A DNA stretch of 5,896 nt from Kiritimatiellia bacterium. Its GTDB lineage: Bacteria; Verrucomicrobiota; Kiritimatiellia; UBA8416; JABMPJ01. The number at the start of each line of letters is the position of its first letter. The stretch's first letter is position 1. The DNA lies in NCBI GenBank assembly GCA_029939545.1, contig JAOZSS010000153.1, forward strand, positions 1-5,896, written 5' to 3'. The notes beneath the pieces are model-generated. The model did not search any database. It had not been told where the DNA came from and saw only the letters and a program-made list of their open reading frames with translations. This document shows positions 1 to 5,845 of this stretch, piece by piece. The position numbers and the translations under genes are program-made.

Positions 1-35
1 GACGCTGAAAATGGGGGGCGCTTAGTCGCATGAGT

Positions 36-76
36 GAGAGCGGAAGACCGGTTATACCCAGCAGGGGCCGCATCTC
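36..76 (+). other. Bulged stem-loop in the leader region
   Basis: Bases 36-39 (GAGA) pair with 73-76 (TCTC) and 40-43 (GCGG) pair with 68-71 (CCGC), leaving A72 as a bulge. That gives an 8-bp stem closing a loop of about 24 bases with little further pairing. It lies directly before the symmetric repeat at 83-161 and may be its outer part or a separate RNA element. I could not match it to a known riboswitch class. The pairing is seen directly; function is unknown. Confidence 0.35.
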
Positions 77-82
77 GAAGGA

Positions 83-161
83 GCAGTGTCCCCCTGCGAC
101 CTTGCGTTGCAGGAGACGGAGATCTCAGCTTCCCGCGACACAAGGTCGCGGGGGAGCAGTG
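83..161. repeat. Symmetric double-hairpin (REP/BIME-like) repeat, copy 1
   Basis: Two hairpins face each other around the palindrome GAGATCTC (119-126). Hairpin A pairs 93-100 with 106-113 (8 bp, one G-U, loop CTTGC). Hairpin B pairs 132-139 with 145-152 (8 bp, perfect, loop ACAAG). Both lie exactly symmetrically about position 122.5. Across the dyad, bases 89-122 oppose 123-156 with 25 Watson-Crick pairs, 4 wobbles and 5 mismatches. The 9-mer GGAGCAGTG occurs directly repeated at 80-88 and 153-161, just outside the hairpins. A second copy in opposite orientation lies at 3945-4056 and shares the 15-mer at 135-149. Paired inverted palindromic units of this size resemble bacterial interspersed mosaic elements mobilised by RAYT-type transposases, but no such gene is in the window and membership in a named family is inference. 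Confidence 0.6.
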
Positions 162-200
162 ACTCTGACCTCGCGACCCGTATCAGCCCCTCCCTCGTGC

Positions 201-229
201 TTGACTCGCTGCGGGGGTTGCCGTAGCGT
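201..229 (+). promoter_or_regulatory. Candidate sigma70-type promoter for the three-gene operon
   Basis: TTGACT (201-206, 5 of 6 consensus bases) is followed after 17 bases by TAGCGT (224-229). The latter matches TATAAT at the three most conserved positions (T1, A2, T6) only. Transcription would start near 236, giving a leader of about 40 bases before the ATG at 275. No better -35/-10 pair was noticed upstream of this gene. The weak -10 keeps confidence moderate. Confidence 0.4.
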
Positions 230-235
230 GCTCCG

Positions 236-254
236 TCCGCCAAATAGGGGCGGA
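236..254 (+). other. Small hairpin in the 5' untranslated leader
   Basis: TCCGCC (236-241) pairs perfectly with GGCGGA (249-254) around a 7-base loop. It starts about where transcription from the 201-229 promoter would begin and ends 8 bases before the ribosome binding site. It is followed by AAAACTT rather than a T-run, so it is not a convincing terminator. A 5' stabilising stem is possible but unproven. Confidence 0.3.
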
Positions 255-261
255 AAACTTC

Positions 262-267
262 AGGGAG
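262..267 (+). promoter_or_regulatory. Ribosome binding site that decides the first gene's start
   Basis: AGGGAG at 262-267 lies 7 bases before the ATG at 275 but only 1 base before the in-frame ATG at 269. The spacing favours 275 as the true start, so the protein begins MQVDTF rather than MVMQVDTF. Confidence 0.6.
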
Positions 268-274
268 AATGGTC

Positions 275-1294
275 ATGCAGGTTGATACGTTTATAGCGGT
301 TGGCGAGAATATTCATTGCACACGGATTTACAAAGTTGGCGGCAAGTTCGTCAAGGAGCAGCCGGATGGTAGCTGGGCGGTGTGTTACCGTGCCGGTGAC
401 GAGGTCCGCAAACTGCCGGTACCGAGCGTCTTTGTTGGCGTCGGCGATTGGGAGAACGGCAAGGTCAAACACTGTGCCGTCGCGATCTGGCAGGGCAACT
501 ACGGTGAGGGCGATGCGAAGGCGGCCGGCGTGGACTACATCCAGCAGCTCGCCAAGCGCCAGGAAGCCGCCGGCGCAACCTATCTCGACATCAACGTGGA
601 CGAGTTCAGCACGGACGTGGCCGAGCGCGCGAGGCTGATCCAGTGGACCGTCAAGGTGACGCAGGAAGCCGTCTCGATTCCTATGAGCATCGACTCCTCC
701 AACGAGGAGATTCTCAAGGCCGGCCTGGAGGCCTGTGATACCGGGCGGAATCGCCCGATGGTCAACTCGGTGTCGCTCGAGCGCCAGGACGCGATTGCCG
801 TGGCCGCCGAGCACAACGCCGTTGTGATCGCCTCCGCTGCGGGTGAGTCAGGACTGCCGGCCAATACCGACGAGCGTATGGCCAACCTGGATCGTCTGGT
901 CCCGATGCTGAAGGAAGCCGGCTTTGTGGATGCGGATCTGCATATCGATCCGCTCGTGTTCCCGATCTCCGTCGACGGCAACAACGGCAACGGGTTCATC
1001 GATGCTGTGGCCAGCGTGCGTGAACGGTTCGGCGCCGACGTGCACATTGTAGCCGGACTCAGCAACGTCTCGTTCGGTATGCCGGGCCGCAAACTGATCA
1101 ACCAGGTCTTCACCTACATGGCCGTGGAGAAGGGTGCCGATGGCGGCATCGTCGATCCCATGCAGATCAATGCGAAGATCCTGAGCGGGTTGGATTCGGA
1201 ATCCGAGGGCTTCAAGCTGGCGCACGCGCTGCTCACAGGCGAGGATGAGTACGGCATGAACTACATCGCAGCCAGCCGCGAGGGTAAGCTGTAA
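275..1294 (+). CDS. Pterin-binding (methyltetrahydrofolate) domain protein, probable split methionine synthase subunit
   Basis: This 339-residue cytoplasmic protein belongs to the pterin-binding TIM-barrel family, which includes dihydropteroate synthase, the methyl-THF module of MetH and AcsE/MtgA-type methyl-THF:corrinoid methyltransferases. It probably holds methyl-THF for methyl transfer to a corrinoid protein. Visible motifs are VGENI (9-13), YLDINVDEF (103-111), SIDSSN (138-143), NSVS (164-167), IDPLVFP (224-230) and GLSNVSFGMPGRKLIN (261-276), followed by IVDPMQINAKIL (292-303), a typical C-terminal strand. The GLSNVSFG signature fits the methyl-THF branch better than true folate-synthesis DHPS. 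Compared with AcsE as I recall it, there are roughly 55-60 extra residues between GENI and the DIN strand (about 15-75). Start 275 is chosen by ribosome binding site spacing. The adjacent homocysteine methyltransferase gene points to methionine synthesis. A corrinoid demethylation or other C1 role cannot be excluded. Confidence 0.85.
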   Translation: MQVDTFIAVGENIHCTRIYKVGGKFVKEQPDGSWAVCYRAGDEVRKLPVPSVFVGVGDWENGKVKHCAVAIWQGNYGEGDAKAAGVDYIQQLAKRQEAAGATYLDINVDEFSTDVAERARLIQWTVKVTQEAVSIPMSIDSSNEEILKAGLEACDTGRNRPMVNSVSLERQDAIAVAAEHNAVVIASAAGESGLPANTDERMANLDRLVPMLKEAGFVDADLHIDPLVFPISVDGNNGNGFIDAVASVRERFGADVHIVAGLSNVSFGMPGRKLINQVFTYMAVEKGADGGIVDPMQINAKILSGLDSESEGFKLAHALLTGEDEYGMNYIAASREGKL

Positions 1295-1316
1295 GGGGAA
1301 CGGTTGCATGGGAGAG

Positions 1317-1345
1317 GCCCCCACCGGCATGAAGCCGGTGGGGGC
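1317..1345 (+). other. Perfect 12-bp intercistronic hairpin
   Basis: Bases 1317-1328 (GCCCCCACCGGC) are the exact reverse complement of 1334-1345, with a 5-base loop ATGAA. The stem starts 22 bases after the stop of the pterin-binding gene and ends 51 bases before the ATG of the homocysteine methyltransferase gene. No T-run follows directly (CCTTTTG comes only near 1360), so a Rho-independent terminator is unlikely. It could stabilise the upstream message, set the ratio of the two subunits, or be a dispersed palindromic repeat. The structure is certain; the function is inferred. Confidence 0.7.
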
Positions 1346-1396
1346 GGAAACGGCGGTCCACCTTTTGTAAGGCCGGGGGGCGAAGAAGGGAAGACT

Positions 1397-2284
1397 ATGG
1401 AGTCATTGCTGCAACGACTTGCCGCGGGTGAAATTCTTGTTTGTGACGGGGCGATGGGGACGTTTCTCCAGGCCCGCGGGTTAAAGCCGGGAGAGTGCCC
1501 GGAACTGTGGTGCGTGGATCGTCCCGACGATGTGCGCGCCATCCATGCCAGCTATCGTGATGCCGGAAGCGACATCGTCGAGTGCAACTCCTTCGGTGGT
1601 AGCTCCTATAAGCTGAAGCACTACGGCCTCGAGGGCACCGTGGCGGACATCAATCTCCGCGCGGCCGAGCTCGCCAGGGATGTGGCGGACGGCACGCAGT
1701 ATGTGCTGGGCAGCTTGGGTCCGACCGGTGAGTTCATGGCTCCGCTGGGACTCGCAACGGAAGAGGAGTTTATCGCCACTTTCGGCGCGCAGGCGCGCGC
1801 CCTGGAAGAGGGTGGGGCGGACCTGGCCATCGTTGAAACCATGACCGCGCTCGAAGAAGCGGCGGCAGCGGTGAAAGCCATCAGAGCCGAGACCGGCCTG
1901 GTGGCGATTGTGAGCTTCACGTTCGATCCGCAGGTTAGCGGCGGCTATGCCACAATGATGGGCGTTAGGCCCGAGGCGTTTGCCGCGGCGGCAGTGGAGA
2001 TGGGTGCCGACGTGATCGGGGCCAACTGTGGCACAGGACCGGACGACATGATCAAGGTGGTTGCCGCCCTGCGCGCCGCCGCACCCGATACGCCCATCAT
2101 TGCGATGCCGAATGCGGGCATGCCGGTGATCGAAAACGGCGAGACGGTCTTCAAGGAGACCCCCGAAGAGATGGCGGCCAAGGTGCCGCTCCTCGTAGAA
2201 GCCGGCGCCAACATCATCGGCGGCTGCTGTGGCACGAGCCCCGCCCATATCGAGGCGATGAAAGCAGCCGTCACCGCTCTGTAG
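1397..2284 (+). CDS. Homocysteine S-methyltransferase domain protein, probable split methionine synthase subunit
   Basis: This 295-residue protein matches the homocysteine-binding, zinc-dependent barrel found at the N-terminus of MetH and in betaine-homocysteine methyltransferases (Pfam S-methyl_trans). It would activate homocysteine as a zinc thiolate and accept a methyl group. Motifs are CDGAMGTFLQ (16-25), CNSFGGSSYKL (63-73), GSLGPTGEFMAPLG (105-118), NCGTGPDDM (210-218) and IIGGCCGTSPAHI (273-285). C211, C277 and C278 are the expected three zinc ligands, equivalent to C247, C310 and C311 of E. coli MetH. The ATG at 1397 is preceded by AAGGG at 1386-1390. The earlier TTG at 1304 would add 31 low-complexity residues encoded by the intercistronic hairpin and is rejected. 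The protein ends after the homocysteine module, with no pterin, cobalamin or activation domain. The neighbouring pterin-binding gene supplies the second module. A stand-alone methyltransferase using another methyl donor is the main alternative. Confidence 0.87.
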   Translation: MESLLQRLAAGEILVCDGAMGTFLQARGLKPGECPELWCVDRPDDVRAIHASYRDAGSDIVECNSFGGSSYKLKHYGLEGTVADINLRAAELARDVADGTQYVLGSLGPTGEFMAPLGLATEEEFIATFGAQARALEEGGADLAIVETMTALEEAAAAVKAIRAETGLVAIVSFTFDPQVSGGYATMMGVRPEAFAAAAVEMGADVIGANCGTGPDDMIKVVAALRAAAPDTPIIAMPNAGMPVIENGETVFKETPEEMAAKVPLLVEAGANIIGGCCGTSPAHIEAMKAAVTAL

Positions 2285-2325
2285 GCACACGACAAAACCG
2301 CCCTTGTGGCACGGGAGAAGAAGAG

Positions 2326-3879
2326 ATGACTAGACCAGTTGCATTGATCATTCGCGACGGCTGGGGACACAGCGACAAGGTCGAGGGGAACGCGGTCGCG
2401 GCCGCACAGACGCCCAACGACGACCACTATCTCGACACATGCCCGCACACGCTGCTCGACTGCTCGGGTGAGCCCGTTGGCTTGCCCGACGGCTACCAGG
2501 GATCGAGCGAAGTCGGCCATCTTAACATGGGTGCAGGCCGCATCGTGGTGCAGGAGCTGACCCGTATCGACGAATCGCTTCGCACCGGTGAGCTGTTTGA
2601 GCATGCTATGTGGCACCGGATCATCGCGTCATGGAAGGAAGGGCAGGGGGCCCTGCACCTGCTGGGCCTGATCCAGGATGAAGGCGTGCATGCGCACCAG
2701 GAGCACCTCTTCATGCTGCTCAAACGTGCGCGCAAAGATTATCAGGAAGGCCGCATCGTGGTGCATCCGTTCCTGGACGGACGTGACACGCCGCCGCGCA
2801 GCTCGCGGCAGTACATCGGCGCGCTGGCCGAAGTGCTTGCCGAGGTCGACGGAAGCATTGGCACGGTCATGGGGCGCTACTATGCGATGGACCGTTCGGA
2901 GAGTTGGGGGCTGACCGATACGGCGTTCCGCTGCATCGTCAACGCCGAGGGCCGCGCTGTGGCCTCGGTTGTCTCCGCGATTGAGCACTCCTACGCCAAC
3001 GATAAGACGCCCGATGGGGTTGAGATGTTTGATGAGTATGTGCCGCCCTGCGTGGTGGCGGGGTACGACGGATTGAAGGCCGGCGACGTCGTGATTCATG
3101 GCAACTACCGCCAGGACCGCGCGATCCAGTTGTCGCGCGCTTTTGTGGATCCGAACTACCCGGGTTCGATCGAAAACGTGCCGGACTGCTTCTTCGTCGG
3201 TTTCACGCGTTACTACAACGAGTTCGAGAACTTCCTGCTCCCGCCAATGGATACGGGCGGCGGTATGGAAAACCTGCTGGGCGAGGTGATTGCGAAGGTC
3301 GGCCTCAGGCAGTTGCGCATAGCCGAGACTCAGAAGTTCCGGCATGTCACCAGCTTCTTCAACGGTAAGTCGACCGATCCGTATGACCGTGAGGACCAGG
3401 TGGAAGTTCCGAGCCGCTTCGAGCCGGCCACATTTGCCACGCATCCGGAGATGGATGCCTACAACGTGACAGAGGAGCTGCTGAAGCGGTTGGAAGACAA
3501 TCCCTACACCTTTATCGGGGTCAACTACGCCAACGGCGACATGGTGGGGCATACCGGCGACTTCGAGGCCGCGCGCAAGGCGGTCGAAGTGGTGGACGAG
3601 TGCGTGGGCAAGGTTATAGACCGCCTGCTGGAGCTGGATGCGCATATCCTGCTGACCGCCGATCATGGCAACGCCGAGGAGATGGTGGATGCGAAAGGCG
3701 AGCCGAAGACGAGTCACACGGTCAACCCTGTGGACCTGGTCTACATCGCCAGGGACGGCAACGGCCGCAGGCTGATCACGCGCGGCAAGCTCGCCGATGT
3801 CGCGCCGACCGTCCTCTACCTGCTCGGCCTCGATGTTCCCGCCGAGATGACGGCGGCGAATCTTTTTGCTGACGCGTAG
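2326..3879 (+). CDS. gpmI: 2,3-bisphosphoglycerate-independent phosphoglycerate mutase
   Basis: This 517-residue cytoplasmic enzyme of the alkaline phosphatase superfamily interconverts 3-phosphoglycerate and 2-phosphoglycerate in glycolysis/gluconeogenesis, using two metal ions (usually Mn) and a phosphoserine intermediate. D11 in the N-terminal DGWG and S61 in SSEVGHLNMGAG (60-71) are the first metal ligand and the catalytic serine. The inserted transferase domain carries GVHAH (120-124), FLDGRD (149-154), GRYYAMDR (183-190) and NYRQDRAIQ (260-268). The phosphatase domain resumes with RIAETQKFRHVT (331-342) and ends with the metal sites D405/H409 (NGDMVGHTGD), D446/H447 (TADHGNAEE) and H464 (SHTVNP). 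Length is normal (about 510-515). Small departures from the usual motifs are R10 before the metal Asp, S60 where Asn is common, and Y261 where Phe is common. It starts 41 bases after the previous stop with GGGAG at 2313-2317, so it is probably co-transcribed with the methionine genes. Confidence 0.96.
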   Translation: MTRPVALIIRDGWGHSDKVEGNAVAAAQTPNDDHYLDTCPHTLLDCSGEPVGLPDGYQGSSEVGHLNMGAGRIVVQELTRIDESLRTGELFEHAMWHRIIASWKEGQGALHLLGLIQDEGVHAHQEHLFMLLKRARKDYQEGRIVVHPFLDGRDTPPRSSRQYIGALAEVLAEVDGSIGTVMGRYYAMDRSESWGLTDTAFRCIVNAEGRAVASVVSAIEHSYANDKTPDGVEMFDEYVPPCVVAGYDGLKAGDVVIHGNYRQDRAIQLSRAFVDPNYPGSIENVPDCFFVGFTRYYNEFENFLLPPMDTGGGMENLLGEVIAKVGLRQLRIAETQKFRHVTSFFNGKSTDPYDREDQVEVPSRFEPATFATHPEMDAYNVTEELLKRLEDNPYTFIGVNYANGDMVGHTGDFEAARKAVEVVDECVGKVIDRLLELDAHILLTADHGNAEEMVDAKGEPKTSHTVNPVDLVYIARDGNGRRLITRGKLADVAPTVLYLLGLDVPAEMTAANLFADA

Positions 3880-3944
3880 GCCACCAGCGGGTGACCCCAG
3901 TTTCTTCAAGGACCAGAAGGCCGACGCGCACGAGCATGCTTTCA

Positions 3945-4056
3945 AGCTCCTCGACCCCGGCGACCTTGTGTCGCCGGTGAGCAAGATCTTGCGAGAAGAG
4001 CCCGCTTTTCCCGAGGATCTTATGCTCCTGCCGCGCAAGGCGGCAGGGGACACAGC
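3945..4056. repeat. REP/BIME-like double-hairpin repeat, copy 2 (inverted)
   Basis: This lies in the gap between gpmI and nadB. Hairpin B' pairs 3957-3964 with 3970-3977 (8 bp, loop CTTGT). Hairpin A' pairs 4027-4034 with 4040-4047 (8 bp, loop GCAAG), extendable by one wobble and one C-G pair. Read on the minus strand, the order and orientation match copy 1 at 83-161. The 15-mer at 3960-3974 is the exact reverse complement of 135-149, and GCTGTGTCCCC (minus strand of 4046-4056) differs by one base from 83-93. The spacer is longer than in copy 1 and contains a 12-bp perfect palindrome GCAAGATCTTGC (3981-3992). No T-run follows either hairpin, so neither looks like a standard terminator for gpmI, though the structures could still protect the mRNA 3' end. 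Confidence 0.6.
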
Positions 4057-4080
4057 ATACTGAGAACTACCGGTCACGGG

Positions 4081-4109
4081 TTGACACCGGGCGCGGTGGG
4101 GCTTACATA
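4081..4109 (+). promoter_or_regulatory. Candidate sigma70-type promoter for nadB
   Basis: A perfect TTGACA at 4081-4086 is followed after 17 bases by TACATA (4104-4109), which keeps T1, A2 and A4 of the -10 consensus. Transcription would begin about 2-6 bases before the ATG at 4119, implying a nearly leaderless mRNA. If so, the AGGG at 4109-4112 would not be available as a ribosome binding site. The -35 lies inside an inverted repeat, CCGGT (4070-4074) and ACCGG (4086-4090), that could be an operator. The -35 is strong and the -10 weak. Confidence 0.4.
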
Positions 4110-4118
4110 GGGTGTCGC

Positions 4119-5765
4119 ATGCGGATACTTGATTACGACTATTGTGTGGTGGGGAGCGGGCTGGCGGGTCTGCTATCGGCTTTACACTTGGGAAAGAGTG
4201 GCTCCGTACTGGTGGTGACCAAGAAGGGCGGGGCCGACAGCAACACCAACTATGCCCAGGGCGGCATCGCATCCGTGATGGCCGCGCAGGACTCTTTCGA
4301 GGCGCACGTGGCCGACACGCTCGAGGCAGGCGCCGGACTGTGTGATGAGGATGTGGTGCGCGATATCGTGGCCGCGGGTCCACAGGCCGTAGCCGAACTC
4401 GAAGCGCTCGGCATTTCGTTTGCCCATCGCAACGAGGAAGAGGGCGGCGGATACGATCTCGGCAAGGAAGGCGGCCACTCCGAGCGCCGCGTTTTGCATG
4501 CCGGCGACATCACCGGTCGCGAAATCGAGGCCGTTCTACTCGAACGCATACGCGAAGTCCCCAACGTCACGCTGCGTGAAGAGGCCATGGCGATCGACCT
4601 GATCACGACCGGCTGGCTCGCGTATCGCGGGGTGGACACGGGCGAAGCCGGCCAGGATGGCAGCCGCTGTGTGGGGATCTATCTCCTGGATCGTACGACC
4701 GGTGAAATCTTGGCCGTACGCGCACCACGCGTGGTCCTGTCCTCCGGAGGCGGCGGCAAGGTGTACCTGTATACCAGTAATCCGGATGTCGCGACCGGGG
4801 ATGGCCTGGCAATGGCCTGGCGCGCGGGGCTCCCGATCAAGAACATGGAGTTCATCCAGTTTCACCCGACCTGCCTCTATCACCCCGAAGCGAAATCGTT
4901 CCTGGTGAGCGAAGCCGTTCGCGGCGAAGGCGCCAAGCTGGTGGACGGCAATGAGCAGGAGTTCATGCAGCGTTATGACAAGCGCGGAGCACTGGCCTCG
5001 CGCGATATTGTGGCCCGTGCGATCGACGAGGAGATGAAGCTGACCGGTGCGCCCTGCGTCTACCTCGATATCCGCCACCAGCCGCGCGCGTTTCTCGAAG
5101 AACGCTTCCCCAACATCTTTGCCGCCTGTCTCGGGTTCGGAATCGACATGAGCAAAGACCTGATCCCCGTAGTTCCCGCCGCACACTACTTCTGCGGCGG
5201 CGTCGAGGCCAAGGTGAATGGCGAGACCGCCATGCCCGGCCTCTATGCCTGCGGCGAAGTCACCTGCACAGGGCTGCACGGCGCCAATCGCCTGGCCAGC
5301 AACTCGCTGCTTGAAGCGGTGGTCTGTGCGCGCCGTATGGCCGACCACCTGGTTGCCACGCCGGCGCCTGACTTCGACATGCCGCCGATCTCCGACTGGG
5401 AGTATGGCGATGCCGTACCCAGTGACGAGGCCATCGTGGTGGAACACAACTGGAACGAAGTGCGTACCTGTATGTGGGACTATGTCGGCATCGTGCGCAC
5501 CGACAAGCGGCTCGAGCGGGCCGCGCGCCGGATCGGCAACCTGCATCACGAGATCTACCAGTATTACATGGAGTATCTCGTCAATGCCGACATTCTCGAA
5601 CTGCGCAATATCGCGGCCGTGGCCGAACTGATCATTCGTTCTGCCCAGCTGCGCCGTGAAAGCCGCGGTCTGCACAGTACGCTCGACTGTTCGGAGGTCG
5701 GATCAGGGCGGGTCGATACGATCATCACCGACCCGCCGGGCGGTGATACGCGGTTGGCGGGATGA
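4119..5765 (+). CDS. nadB: L-aspartate oxidase
   Basis: This 548-residue FAD enzyme oxidises L-aspartate to iminoaspartate, the first step of de novo NAD synthesis; quinolinate synthase NadA normally uses the product. The N-terminal FAD-binding loop is VGSGLAGLLSAL (11-22), followed by NTNYAQGGIA (42-51) and GGHSERRVLHAGDITGREIE (118-137). Further signatures are MEFIQFHPT (243-251), SEAVRGEGA (264-272), SRDIVARAI (294-302), VPAAHYFCGGV (352-362) and GLHGANRLASNSLLEA (385-400). R295, H356 and R391 correspond to the E. coli NadB substrate-binding residues R290, H351 and R386. The helical C-terminal domain (about 440-520) ends with SRGLHSTLD. Length matches the family (about 540). The GGIAS/HSERR/ANRLASNS set separates it from the related succinate dehydrogenase and fumarate reductase flavoproteins. 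The ATG lies 10 residues before the FAD motif, as usual, with AGGG at 4109-4112. No nadA or nadC is in the window. Confidence 0.96.
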   Translation: MRILDYDYCVVGSGLAGLLSALHLGKSGSVLVVTKKGGADSNTNYAQGGIASVMAAQDSFEAHVADTLEAGAGLCDEDVVRDIVAAGPQAVAELEALGISFAHRNEEEGGGYDLGKEGGHSERRVLHAGDITGREIEAVLLERIREVPNVTLREEAMAIDLITTGWLAYRGVDTGEAGQDGSRCVGIYLLDRTTGEILAVRAPRVVLSSGGGGKVYLYTSNPDVATGDGLAMAWRAGLPIKNMEFIQFHPTCLYHPEAKSFLVSEAVRGEGAKLVDGNEQEFMQRYDKRGALASRDIVARAIDEEMKLTGAPCVYLDIRHQPRAFLEERFPNIFAACLGFGIDMSKDLIPVVPAAHYFCGGVEAKVNGETAMPGLYACGEVTCTGLHGANRLASNSLLEAVVCARRMADHLVATPAPDFDMPPISDWEYGDAVPSDEAIVVEHNWNEVRTCMWDYVGIVRTDKRLERAARRIGNLHHEIYQYYMEYLVNADILELRNIAAVAELIIRSAQLRRESRGLHSTLDCSEVGSGRVDTIITDPPGGDTRLAG

Positions 5766-5776
5766 TACCCAGTTAT

Positions 5777-5820
5777 CGGAAGCCCCTCCTTCGCTGAAGC
5801 TACGAGGGCAGGCGGAAGCC
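5777..5820. repeat. Short palindromic element after nadB
   Basis: CCCTC (5784-5788) pairs with GAGGG (5804-5808), enclosing an inner CTTC/GAAG mini-hairpin (5789-5792 with 5796-5799). The whole is bracketed by the direct repeat CGGAAGCC at 5777-5784 and 5813-5820. It starts 11 bases after the nadB stop. No T-run follows directly. It looks like a small dispersed-repeat type structure rather than a terminator, but only one copy is seen here. Confidence 0.35.
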
Positions 5821-5845
5821 GGAAAGCAAACATGAATCACTGAAA

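Noticed and set aside
36..152. Glycine or SAH riboswitch
   Set aside because: CGAAGGAGCA (76-85) and ATCTCAG (122-128) recall glycine aptamer pieces. However, the conserved CTCTCAGGC-AAAAGGAC block is missing and the region is better explained by the symmetric repeat also present at 3945-4056. The SAH riboswitch core was not found either.
269..274. ATG at 269 as the start of the pterin-binding protein
   Set aside because: The AGGGAG ribosome binding site would be only 1 base away; it is 7 bases from the ATG at 275.
30..296. 88-codon + strand frame in the leader
   Set aside because: Arginine/proline-rich, runs through the hairpins into the next gene in another frame, no ribosome binding site or motif.
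1304..1396. N-terminal extension of the homocysteine methyltransferase from a TTG codon
   Set aside because: It would translate the perfect hairpin into Gly/Pro/Arg/His-rich sequence. The family starts near MESLLQRL, and the ATG at 1397 has its own ribosome binding site.
3866..4063. 65-codon + strand reading frame overlapping the end of gpmI
   Set aside because: It overlaps gpmI and runs through the hairpin repeat. The only candidate start lies inside gpmI, no clear ribosome binding site was found, and no recognisable protein motif is present.
2629..4383. Long (584-codon) minus-strand open frame
   Set aside because: It lies opposite gpmI and the start of nadB. The proline/arginine/histidine-rich translation is typical of antisense frames in GC-rich DNA.
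4536..5675. 379-codon minus-strand open frame opposite nadB
   Set aside because: Antisense shadow of a well-conserved enzyme gene, with no recognisable domains.
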